A stretch of DNA of 39,725 nt from assembly GCA_017551665.1 (NCBI GenBank), contig JAFZLB010000012.1:1-39725 (forward strand), read 5' to 3'. Shown piece after piece: positions 33,251-39,725 of this stretch. A program made the position numbers and the translations under genes. Within the stretch, counting starts at the first letter, position 1. Each line of letters begins with the position of its first letter. The notes beneath the pieces were generated by a model that was not told the origin of the DNA, searched no databases, and saw nothing but the letters and a program-made list of their open reading frames with translations. This stretch comes from Lachnospiraceae bacterium. GTDB lineage: Bacteria > Bacillota > Clostridia > Lachnospirales > Lachnospiraceae.

Positions 33251-34777
33251 ATGAAACGCGCCTGCGGAGTTCTGCTGCCTGTTTTTTCATTGCCGTCCGC
33301 GTACGGCATCGGCTGCTTTTCCAAAGAGGCTTATGCCTTTGTGGACTTCTTAAGTGCCGCCGGCGTCACGTACTGGCAGGTGTTGCCCATGGGACCGACG
33401 GGCTACGGGGACTCGCCCTATCAGTCCTTTTCCACCTTCGCCGGCAACCCCTATTTCATTGACCCGGAGACGCTGGCCAAGGACGGCTGGATTGACGCGG
33501 CCGCGCTTCGCCGCTATGAGTTCGGCAGGGACAAAACGCGGGTGGATTACGGCATGCTCTATCAAAACCGTCTGAAGATGCTGCGCGAAGCCTACGCGGG
33601 CAGCCCCTTCGGGAAAGGCGGCAGCGGCCTGGAGGTGCGCGAGTTTCACGCCTTCGTACGGAAAAACAAAGACTGGCTGCCGGATTACGCGCTCTTCATG
33701 GCGCTGAAGGAAGCGCATGAGGGAAAGCCCTGGGATACCTGGGAAGAGGATCTGCGTCTGCGCCGCACGCGGGCGATCAACCTAAGCCGCAGGCAGTACG
33801 CGGACGAAATCGCCTTTCATTATTTCCTTCAGTTTGTGTTTGACAAGCAGTGGCGCGCGCTGAAGCTGTACGCGGCAAAGAAGGGCGTGCAGATCATCGG
33901 CGACCTGCCGATTTATGTGGCCTATGATTCCTCTGATGTCTGGGCACAGCCGGAGCTGTTTGATCTGGATGAAGAGGGGCACATGATCGAGGTGGCGGGC
34001 TGTCCGCCGGATGATTTCACGAAGACCGGCCAGCTCTGGGGCAATCCCCTGTACCGCTGGGAGGTGCATAAAAAGCAGCGTTACGCCTGGTGGGCGGAGC
34101 GGCTGCGTTACGCCTTTACGCTCTGTGACGCCGTGCGCATTGATCATTTCCGCGGCTTCGAGGCTTATTACTGCATCAAGGCCTCACGCAAGACGGCGGA
34201 AAAGGGCGTCTGGCGCAAGGGGCCGGGAGCCGCGCTGTTTCAGGCAGTCAAAAAAGCCATCGGCCCGCAGCAGATCATCGCGGAGGACCTGGGCTTTCTG
34301 ACGCCAGCGGTGCACCGTCTGAAGGAAGGACTGGGCTTCCCCGGCATGAAGGTGCTGCAGTTTGCCTTTTATCCGGACGAGGACGGAAAATATTCGAGCG
34401 ATTATCTGCCGTATCAGTACGAAAAGAACTGCATCGTCTATACCGGCACGCATGACAACCACACGACCTGCGGCTGGTGGGAGACTTTGAAGAAAAAGGA
34501 CGCCGCCTGTGTGCTGCGGTATCTGGATGTGCGCGAAACGGAAGAAAAGAAAATTCCGCAGGCGGTGACGGAGGCCATGGTGCGCGCGGCACTCGCGAGC
34601 ACGGCGGACACGGCCGTGATTCCCATGCAGGATCTGCTTGTCCTCGGCGCCGACGCGCGGATCAACACGCCGTCCACGATCGGCAATAACTGGGTCTGGC
34701 GGATGAAGAGCGGCGCGGCGTCAAAGGCTCTGGCCGCAAGACTGCGCGCGCTGGCGGATGTGTACGGGAGAGTATAA
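33251..34777 (+). CDS. malQ: 4-alpha-glucanotransferase (amylomaltase)
   Basis: 508 residues, GH77. Moves glucan segments between maltodextrins, releasing glucose. RACGVLLPVFSLPSAYGIG, WQVLPMGPTGYGDSPYQSFS and FAGNPYFID are the N-terminal signature. The nucleophile Asp is in VRIDHFRGFEAYY (near 296), the acid/base Glu in IIAEDLGFLTP (near 342), and the stabilising Asp in THDNHTTCGWW (near 400). It starts one base after the PfkB stop and ends one base before the DJ-1 gene, so all three are probably co-transcribed. Involved in glycogen or maltodextrin use. Confidence 0.96.
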   Translation: MKRACGVLLPVFSLPSAYGIGCFSKEAYAFVDFLSAAGVTYWQVLPMGPTGYGDSPYQSFSTFAGNPYFIDPETLAKDGWIDAAALRRYEFGRDKTRVDYGMLYQNRLKMLREAYAGSPFGKGGSGLEVREFHAFVRKNKDWLPDYALFMALKEAHEGKPWDTWEEDLRLRRTRAINLSRRQYADEIAFHYFLQFVFDKQWRALKLYAAKKGVQIIGDLPIYVAYDSSDVWAQPELFDLDEEGHMIEVAGCPPDDFTKTGQLWGNPLYRWEVHKKQRYAWWAERLRYAFTLCDAVRIDHFRGFEAYYCIKASRKTAEKGVWRKGPGAALFQAVKKAIGPQQIIAEDLGFLTPAVHRLKEGLGFPGMKVLQFAFYPDEDGKYSSDYLPYQYEKNCIVYTGTHDNHTTCGWWETLKKKDAACVLRYLDVRETEEKKIPQAVTEAMVRAALASTADTAVIPMQDLLVLGADARINTPSTIGNNWVWRMKSGAASKALAARLRALADVYGRV

Positions 34778-34778
34778 C

Positions 34779-35357
34779 ATGAGCAGAATCGCGGTATTCT
34801 TTGCGGACGGATTTGAGGAAATTGAAGCGCTGACGGTCGTGGACATCTGCCGCCGCGCGGAGATTGAAACGGATGTGGTGCGCGTTCCTGTCAAGGACGC
34901 GGAGAACTGCGGCTGCGGACACCGCGTGACCGGTTCGCACGGCATCGCCCTGCGTGCGGACAGCCTCTTGGAAGAAGTGGACTTTGACGCGCTGGACATG
35001 ATCGTGCTGCCGGGCGGCATGCCGGGTACGAAAAACCTGGAGAGCTGCGAAGCGCTGACGGAACAGATCCGGCGCTTTGATAAAGCGGAACGCCGCATCG
35101 CCGCCATCTGCGCGGCACCGGGGATCCTGGGGCGGATGGGGCTGCTTGCGGGACGCAAAGCCGTCTCACACCCGAGCGCGGAGGAAGCGCTTTCCGGCGC
35201 GGAGATTCCGCAGGGAGAGGAAGTGGTTGTGTCCGGTCACATCATCACCTCGCGCGGCATGGGCACGGCGATGGCGTTCGCGCTGAAGATCGTGGAAGTG
35301 CTGGAGGGCAAAGAAAAGGCGGATGCGATCGCACAGGCGATCTGCTACCGGGCGTAA
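34779..35357 (+). CDS. DJ-1/PfpI family protein
   Basis: 192 residues. FFADGFEEIEALTVVDICRRA holds the conserved Glu16, and AAICAAPGIL the nucleophilic-elbow Cys111, as in DJ-1/YajL/ThiJ proteins. VLPGGMPGTKNL and the ITSRGMGTAMAFAL ending are also typical. Members act as protein or metabolite deglycases/glyoxalases or redox sensors; the exact reaction is debated. The 34779 ATG is one base after the malQ stop, with GGGAG upstream. The next 109 bases contain a promoter, so this is the end of the sugar operon. Confidence 0.9.
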   Translation: MSRIAVFFADGFEEIEALTVVDICRRAEIETDVVRVPVKDAENCGCGHRVTGSHGIALRADSLLEEVDFDALDMIVLPGGMPGTKNLESCEALTEQIRRFDKAERRIAAICAAPGILGRMGLLAGRKAVSHPSAEEALSGAEIPQGEEVVVSGHIITSRGMGTAMAFALKIVEVLEGKEKADAIAQAICYRA

Positions 35358-35370
35358 GCCCCTTCCGCTT

Positions 35371-35430
35371 TTGCGTTTCGGGCCTGAATATGCTATATTT
35401 AGAGATTGGTGCGTGTCAGCTTTTGACACG
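35371..35430 (+). promoter_or_regulatory. tig promoter and leader hairpin
   Basis: TTGCGT (35371-35376), 17 bases, TATATT (35394-35399). The leader then contains CGTGTCA-GCTTT-TGACACG (35412-35430), a perfect 7-bp hairpin just after the expected transcription start. It does not match the CIRCE heat-shock operator. AAGGAGAAAGAGG follows as ribosome site. Confidence 0.6.
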
Positions 35431-35466
35431 GCAATATAAATTAAGGAGAAAGAGGAAACAGACAGC

Positions 35467-36864
35467 ATGAGTGTATCGGTAGAAAAACTGGAAAACAGCA
35501 TGGCGAAGCTGACGATCGAGGTCAGCGAAGACAAACTGGAAGAGGCCATCAACGCCGCGTATCGCAAGGAGCGCGGTCGCATTGTCATCCCGGGCTTCCG
35601 CAAGGGCAAGGCACCCCGTGCGGTGATTGAGCGGATGTACGGCAAAGAAGTCTTTTATGAGGAAGCCGCGGACACGCTGGTGCAGCAGGAATATCCCGAG
35701 GCCATGAAGGAGAGCGGAGAGGACATCGTATCCTCGCCGAAGATCTCCGTCGAGCAGATCGAAAGCGGCAAGCCCTTTATCTTTACGGCGGAGGTGGCCC
35801 TGAAGCCGCCGGTGGGTCTTGGCAAATACAAGGGCATTGAGATTGAAAAGATCGATACCTCCGTGACGGACGCGGAAGTGGAAGAAGAACTGGAGCGGCA
35901 GCGCAAGCTCAGCGCCCGCGATGTCACGGTGACGGACCGTCCCGTGCAGGCGGACGATACGGTCAAGCTGGATTACGAGGGCATGATCGACGGCGTTCCT
36001 TTCGAAGGCGGCAAGGCCGAAGAGCAGCTTCTGACCATCGGTTCCGGCACCTTCATTCCGGGCTTCGAGGATCAGCTGATCGGGCAGGAAGCCGGCGCGC
36101 ACTGCGATGTGACGGTTACCTTCCCGGAGAGCTATCACGAGGCCAGCTTAAGCGGCAAGGAAGCGGTCTTCCACTGCTTCATCCATGAGATCCGCGCGAA
36201 GGAGCTGCCGGAGCTGGATGATGATTTCGCCTCCGATGTTTCGGAATACGAAACGCTTGCGGAGTTCCGTGAGGGCCTGAAGAAGCAGCTTTCGGAGAAC
36301 AAGGAAAAGGAAGCGCAGCGCACGCGTGAGGACGAGTGCGTGAAGGCGCTGATTGAGGATTCCGACATCAACCTGCCGGAGCCCATGGTGGAGACGCAGC
36401 AGCGGCAGATGGTCAACGACTTCGCGATGCAGCTGCAGATGCAGGGCATGAGCTATCCGCAGTACATGCAGATGATGGGACAGTCCGAGGCCCGCATGAT
36501 GGAACAGATGCGGCCGCAGGCGATTGAACGCATCAAGGCACGTCTCGTGCTGGAAGCCGTCGCGAAGGCGGAGGGCTTCACGGTCTCCGATGAGGACTTT
36601 AACAAAAAGTTAGAGGAAGTCGCGAAGAACTACCGCCTGGAGCTGGACCGCGTCAAGGAGCTGACCGGCGAAAAGGAAGAGAAGGATCTCCGCGAAGACA
36701 TCCTGATGGAAAAGGCGGCGAAGTTCCTCGTGGACAACGCGAAGGCGACAAAGGAACCGAAGAAAAAGAAGGACGCGGAAGAGGACGCGACGGGCGAAGC
36801 GAAGCCGAAGCGCGCCGTTCCGAAACGGAAAAGGGCCGAAAAAAAGGAGGAAGAAGAAGGATGA
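35467..36864 (+). CDS. tig: Trigger factor
   Basis: 465 residues. Ribosome-associated chaperone and peptidyl-prolyl isomerase for nascent chains. The ribosome-binding signature [19 protein letters not shown] lies near residues 38-56. The FKBP-type domain ([23 protein letters not shown]...[12 protein letters not shown]) spans about 155-240, and a long helical C-terminal domain follows. The final ~45 residues are a charged low-complexity Lys/Glu tail ([12 protein letters not shown]...), an addition beyond the usual end. Its stop overlaps the clpP start (ATGA), the classical tig-clpP-clpX order. Confidence 0.96.
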   Translation: MSVSVEKLENSMAKLTIEVSEDKLEEAINAAYRKERGRIVIPGFRKGKAPRAVIERMYGKEVFYEEAADTLVQQEYPEAMKESGEDIVSSPKISVEQIESGKPFIFTAEVALKPPVGLGKYKGIEIEKIDTSVTDAEVEEELERQRKLSARDVTVTDRPVQADDTVKLDYEGMIDGVPFEGGKAEEQLLTIGSGTFIPGFEDQLIGQEAGAHCDVTVTFPESYHEASLSGKEAVFHCFIHEIRAKELPELDDDFASDVSEYETLAEFREGLKKQLSENKEKEAQRTREDECVKALIEDSDINLPEPMVETQQRQMVNDFAMQLQMQGMSYPQYMQMMGQSEARMMEQMRPQAIERIKARLVLEAVAKAEGFTVSDEDFNKKLEEVAKNYRLELDRVKELTGEKEEKDLREDILMEKAAKFLVDNAKATKEPKKKKDAEEDATGEAKPKRAVPKRKRAEKKEEEEG

Positions 36865-37481
36865 GTCTAATCCCTTATGTTATTGAGCAGACCTCGCGCG
36901 GCGAGCGTTCGTATGATATTTATTCGAGACTGTTAAAGGACCGCATCATTTTCCTCGGCGAGGAAGTGGATGACAATTCCGCCGCGGTGGTTGTGGCGCA
37001 GCTTCTGTTTTTGGAAGCGGAGGATCCGGGCAAGGATATTCACCTGTATATCAACTCTCCCGGCGGCGCCGTCCACGCGGGCCTTGCGATCTACGACACC
37101 ATGCAGTACATCAAATGCGATGTGTCCACGATCTGCATCGGCATGGCGGCTTCCATGGGTGCCTTCCTTCTGGCGGGCGGCGCGAAGGGCAAGCGCATGG
37201 CACTCCCGAACGCGGAGATCATGATTCACCAGCCCTCCGGCGGCAGCCGCGGTCAGGCGACGGAAATCGAAATCGCCGCAAAGCACATTTTGAAGACGAA
37301 GGCCCTGTTGAACCGCATCATTTCCGAGAACACCGGACAGCCGGTGGAGAAGGTCGCGGAGGATACGGAGCGCGACCGCTGGATGGACGCGGAGGAAGCG
37401 CTGGCGTACGGTCTGATTGATTCCGTTGTGACGAAGCGTGTGGAATCGGAGAAAGAGAAGAAAGAAAAAGAAAAGAAGTAA
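36861..37481 (+). CDS. clpP: ATP-dependent Clp protease proteolytic subunit
   Basis: 206 residues. Self-compartmentalised serine protease. [50 protein letters not shown] with nucleophile Ser98, MIHQPSGG with His123, and the Asp in [13 protein letters not shown] complete the triad. The C-terminus ends in a Lys/Glu-rich tail. It overlaps trigger factor by ATGA and precedes clpX, whose product unfolds substrates for it. No propeptide of note. Confidence 0.97.
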   Translation: MSLIPYVIEQTSRGERSYDIYSRLLKDRIIFLGEEVDDNSAAVVVAQLLFLEAEDPGKDIHLYINSPGGAVHAGLAIYDTMQYIKCDVSTICIGMAASMGAFLLAGGAKGKRMALPNAEIMIHQPSGGSRGQATEIEIAAKHILKTKALLNRIISENTGQPVEKVAEDTERDRWMDAEEALAYGLIDSVVTKRVESEKEKKEKEKK

Positions 37482-37492
37482 GAGGAAAACGG

Positions 37493-37524
37493 GCTTCCGT
37501 TGCGGAGGCTGTCCCCGCGGGGAC
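37493..37524 (+). other. Two hairpins between clpP and clpX
   Basis: GCTTCCG-TTG-CGGAGGC (one G-U pair) is followed at once by the perfect palindrome GTCCCCGCGGGGAC, ending 14 bases before the clpX ATG. No T-run follows. They could adjust clpX translation or act as an RNA processing/stability point. Confidence 0.4.
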
Positions 37525-37538
37525 TGATGAGGTGACCA

Positions 37539-38840
37539 ATGATAACGAACATGAACAACAAGAACGGCGAGATTCGCTGCTCCTTCTGCAACAAGACACA
37601 GGATCAGGTGCGCAAGCTGATTGCGGGCCCGGGCGGTGTCTACATCTGTGACGAATGCGTGGATATCTGCGCGGACATCATTGATGAAGAATTCGAGGAC
37701 ATGGAGGAGGAGGTTTATCCCGGTGAGGAGACGCAGATCAATCTGCTGCGCCCGAAGGAGCTCAACGACTTCCTGGACGAATATGTCATCGGACAGGACG
37801 AAGCGAAGAAGGTGCTTTCCGTCGCCGTATACAATCACTACAAGCGCATCCTGACGCCGCTGAACGAAGACACGGATGATGACGTGGATCTGCAAAAGTC
37901 CAACATCATTATGATCGGGCCGACGGGCTCCGGCAAGACCTATCTCGCGCAGACGCTGGCCAAGATCATCAACGTGCCCTTTGCGATCGCGGACGCGACG
38001 ACGCTCACGGAAGCGGGCTATGTCGGTGAGGACGTGGAGAACATTCTCTTAAAGCTTATCCAGGACGCGGATTATGATATTGAGCGCGCGCAGTTCGGTA
38101 TCATTTACATTGATGAAATTGACAAGATCACCAAGAAGGGCGAAAACGTTTCGATCACGCGTGACGTTTCCGGTGAGGGTGTGCAGCAGGCGCTGTTGAA
38201 GATCGTGGAAGGCACGATCGCCAGTGTCCCGCCGCAGGGCGGACGCAAGCATCCGCACCAGGAGCTGCTGACGATTGACACCTCCAACATCCTCTTTATC
38301 TGCGGCGGTGCCTTTGACGGCCTGGACAAGATTGTGGAAGCGCGTCTGGACCGTTCCTCCATCGGCTTCAACGCGGAGATCGCGGACAAGACGGAGCGTG
38401 AGATCGGGGAGATTCTTTCGCATGTGTCTCCGGAGGATCTGGTGAAGTTCGGTCTCATTCCGGAGTTCATCGGGAGGCTTCCGATCACCGTGACGCTCGA
38501 GGGGCTTTCCCGCGACGCACTGGTGCGCATCTTAAAGGAGCCGCGCAACGCGCTGGTGAAGCAGTATAAGAAGCTCTTCCGTTTTGATCATGTGGATCTG
38601 AAGTTTGAGGAAGACGCCATCGAGGAGATCGCGGATCTTGCTTATGAGCGCAAGACCGGCGCGCGTGGTCTTCGCAGCGTCATGGAAGATACGCTGATGG
38701 ATGTGATGTACCGCATTCCCTCGGATGAATCCGTGACGGAATGTGTGATCACGAAGGCCGCGGTGAAGGGGGATTCCTCGCCGCTGCTCGTGCGGGAAAA
38801 CGAGGAAGTGCAAAAACTCCCCCTGCCGAAAAATGCTTAA
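37539..38840 (+). CDS. clpX: ATP-dependent Clp protease ATP-binding subunit
   Basis: 433 residues, AAA+ unfoldase. The N-terminal zinc-binding domain is intact (CSFCNK...CDECVDIC). Walker [16 protein letters not shown] begins near residue 127, Walker [11 protein letters not shown] follows, then [19 protein letters not shown]-like sensor and pore regions and [13 protein letters not shown]. The start at 37539 follows GAGGTG; a second ATG four codons later (37551) is possible. It overlaps engB by eight bases. No lon gene lies between clpX and engB, unlike many Clostridia. Confidence 0.97.
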   Translation: MITNMNNKNGEIRCSFCNKTQDQVRKLIAGPGGVYICDECVDICADIIDEEFEDMEEEVYPGEETQINLLRPKELNDFLDEYVIGQDEAKKVLSVAVYNHYKRILTPLNEDTDDDVDLQKSNIIMIGPTGSGKTYLAQTLAKIINVPFAIADATTLTEAGYVGEDVENILLKLIQDADYDIERAQFGIIYIDEIDKITKKGENVSITRDVSGEGVQQALLKIVEGTIASVPPQGGRKHPHQELLTIDTSNILFICGGAFDGLDKIVEARLDRSSIGFNAEIADKTEREIGEILSHVSPEDLVKFGLIPEFIGRLPITVTLEGLSRDALVRILKEPRNALVKQYKKLFRFDHVDLKFEEDAIEEIADLAYERKTGARGLRSVMEDTLMDVMYRIPSDESVTECVITKAAVKGDSSPLLVRENEEVQKLPLPKNA

Positions 38841-39495
38841 GATTCTGAATGTCGAACTGGAAACCGTCTGCGGCCCGACGAGCGCGCTCCCGTTGAACAC
38901 CTTACCGGAGCTGGCGTTCGCGGGTCGTTCCAATGTGGGAAAATCCTCGCTCATCAATACGCTGATGCAGCGCAAGTCGCTTGCGCGTGTCTCCGGCAAG
39001 CCCGGCAAGACGCAGACGATCAACTTTTACAAGGTTGCGGTGAGACGGGAGGCGCCCGTCGATGATGCTGCCGTGCAGAGTGGGCAGGGCGGCGGCGCGG
39101 GACAGACGGATTCCGCGTTCTATCTCGTGGATCTGCCCGGCTACGGCTACGCGAAGCGCTCGAAGGAAGAAATCGCGAAGTGGGGGCCGATGATCGAGCG
39201 TTACATGAAGCGCACGGCGCAGATGCGCGCGCTCTTTCTTTTGGTGGACGCGCGTCTCGAAGCGCAGGACAGTGATCTTCAGATGCTGGACTTCGCGCGG
39301 CACATCGGGAAGCGCGTTGTCGTCATCGCCACCAAGTCCGATAAGCTTTCCAAAAACGAACTGGCAAAACAGAAGTCCGTTCTTCAGAAAGGTCTCGCCC
39401 TCGAAGCGGACGAGCCGCTGGTCTTTTTTTCCGCCACGGCAAAAACCGGGCGGGAGGAGATATACGAAATTATAGATAATATACTATCGGAATAA
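38833..39495 (+). CDS. engB: Ribosome biogenesis GTP-binding protein EngB/YsxC
   Basis: 220 residues, Era-like GTPase needed for large-subunit assembly. G1 is [12 protein letters not shown] (31-42), followed by [12 protein letters not shown] (switch I), G3 DLPGYGYAK and G4 TKSDKL. Between the switch I strand and G3 there is an additional Gly/Gln/Asp-rich loop of about 20 residues ([19 protein letters not shown]), so the protein is slightly longer than usual. The ATG lies inside the last codons of clpX (8-base overlap), so translation is probably coupled. Confidence 0.94.
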   Translation: MLKILNVELETVCGPTSALPLNTLPELAFAGRSNVGKSSLINTLMQRKSLARVSGKPGKTQTINFYKVAVRREAPVDDAAVQSGQGGGAGQTDSAFYLVDLPGYGYAKRSKEEIAKWGPMIERYMKRTAQMRALFLLVDARLEAQDSDLQMLDFARHIGKRVVVIATKSDKLSKNELAKQKSVLQKGLALEADEPLVFFSATAKTGREEIYEIIDNILSE

Positions 39496-39500
39496 AGAAC

Positions 39501-39713
39501 ATGACGGAAGAACCGAACGATCTGCAAAAGCATCTGGCAAAGCTCATTATGCCGCAGGTGGAAACGCTGGCGTCGGAGAAGAAAATCTCCAAACACGCGG
39601 CCTACTACCTCTTTCTCGGCATGTACCTGCGCGACGAAAACGAGTTTACGCCGCGGGAGCTGGAAATCTTAAAGAAGGCGGCGGGTGTGATTGATTTGCC
39701 GGAAAAGAAATAG
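39501..39713 (+). CDS. Conserved-looking small protein, function unknown
   Basis: 70 residues, predicted helical: KHLAKLIMPQVETLASEKK, HAAYYLFLGMYL and FTPRELEILKKAAG. No family is recognised and there is no clear signal peptide or membrane anchor. It starts five bases after the engB stop; the only ribosome-site candidate is GGAATAAAG. Codon usage matches the core genes. The window ends 12 bases after its stop. Confidence 0.6.
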   Translation: MTEEPNDLQKHLAKLIMPQVETLASEKKISKHAAYYLFLGMYLRDENEFTPRELEILKKAAGVIDLPEKK

Positions 39714-39725
39714 TGCGGGAAACAA

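Noticed and set aside
35412-35430. CIRCE heat-shock operator before tig
   Set aside because: The inverted repeat is CGTGTCA/TGACACG with a 5-base loop, unlike TTAGCACTC-N9-GAGTGCTAA.

Overview
The window looks like a chromosomal segment of a Firmicutes/Clostridia organism, most likely a mid-to-high-GC member of the Lachnospiraceae. This is inferred from gene families and synteny (tig-clpP-clpX-engB, DUF2225 protein, GlnRS, IspD/TarI-type cytidylyltransferase in a surface-polysaccharide locus, Gram-positive-style Shine-Dalgarno sites), not from a marker gene. There is no rRNA, no recognisable tRNA and no CRISPR array.

Positions 1-5167 are the end of an A+T-rich surface-polysaccharide operon on the + strand: a cut-off GT8 glycosyltransferase, a GT2 glycosyltransferase, a DUF4422 glycosyltransferase, UDP-glucose dehydrogenase and UDP-xylose synthase. 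The last two convert UDP-glucose to UDP-glucuronate and then UDP-xylose. A GatD/TarJ-like zinc dehydrogenase and a ribulose-phosphate epimerase follow on the - strand (5421-7322). Together with the IspD/TarI-like cytidylyltransferase at 13234 they look like a CDP-pentitol module whose halves once faced each other across one divergent promoter.

That module is split by about 5.6 kb (7489-12905) flanked by a 233/242-bp direct repeat. The repeat carries the 5' end of rpe and the divergent promoter region. The inserted DNA starts with intact genes: a 37-codon ORF, an AAA ATPase with a C-terminal PD-(D/E)XK-like nuclease motif, and an OLD/AriA-like ATPase. It then becomes a string of broken genes joined end to end: a TOPRIM effector fragment, a second AAA copy lacking both ends, a PIN toxin fragment without its first catalytic Asp, and a truncated DUF4422 glycosyltransferase. 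It resembles a decaying defence/toxin island inside a polysaccharide locus, and is the most unusual part of the window.

From 13234 the sequence is G+C-richer and gene-dense: cytidylyltransferase, SNF2 helicase plus SWIM-finger partner, UDP-galactopyranose mutase, a second UDP-glucose-type dehydrogenase, homoserine dehydrogenase, aspartokinase, PlsC-like acyltransferase and CDP-alcohol phosphatidyltransferase. After a leader with two strong hairpins comes guaB, then a GGDEF/EAL protein, glnS and a DUF2225 gene in close order. Next are an acidic repeat protein on the - strand, a TetR regulator with a PfkB-type kinase, MalQ and a DJ-1 family protein, and finally tig-clpP-clpX-engB with a small unknown gene. 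Many neighbours overlap by 1-8 bases, suggesting translational coupling.
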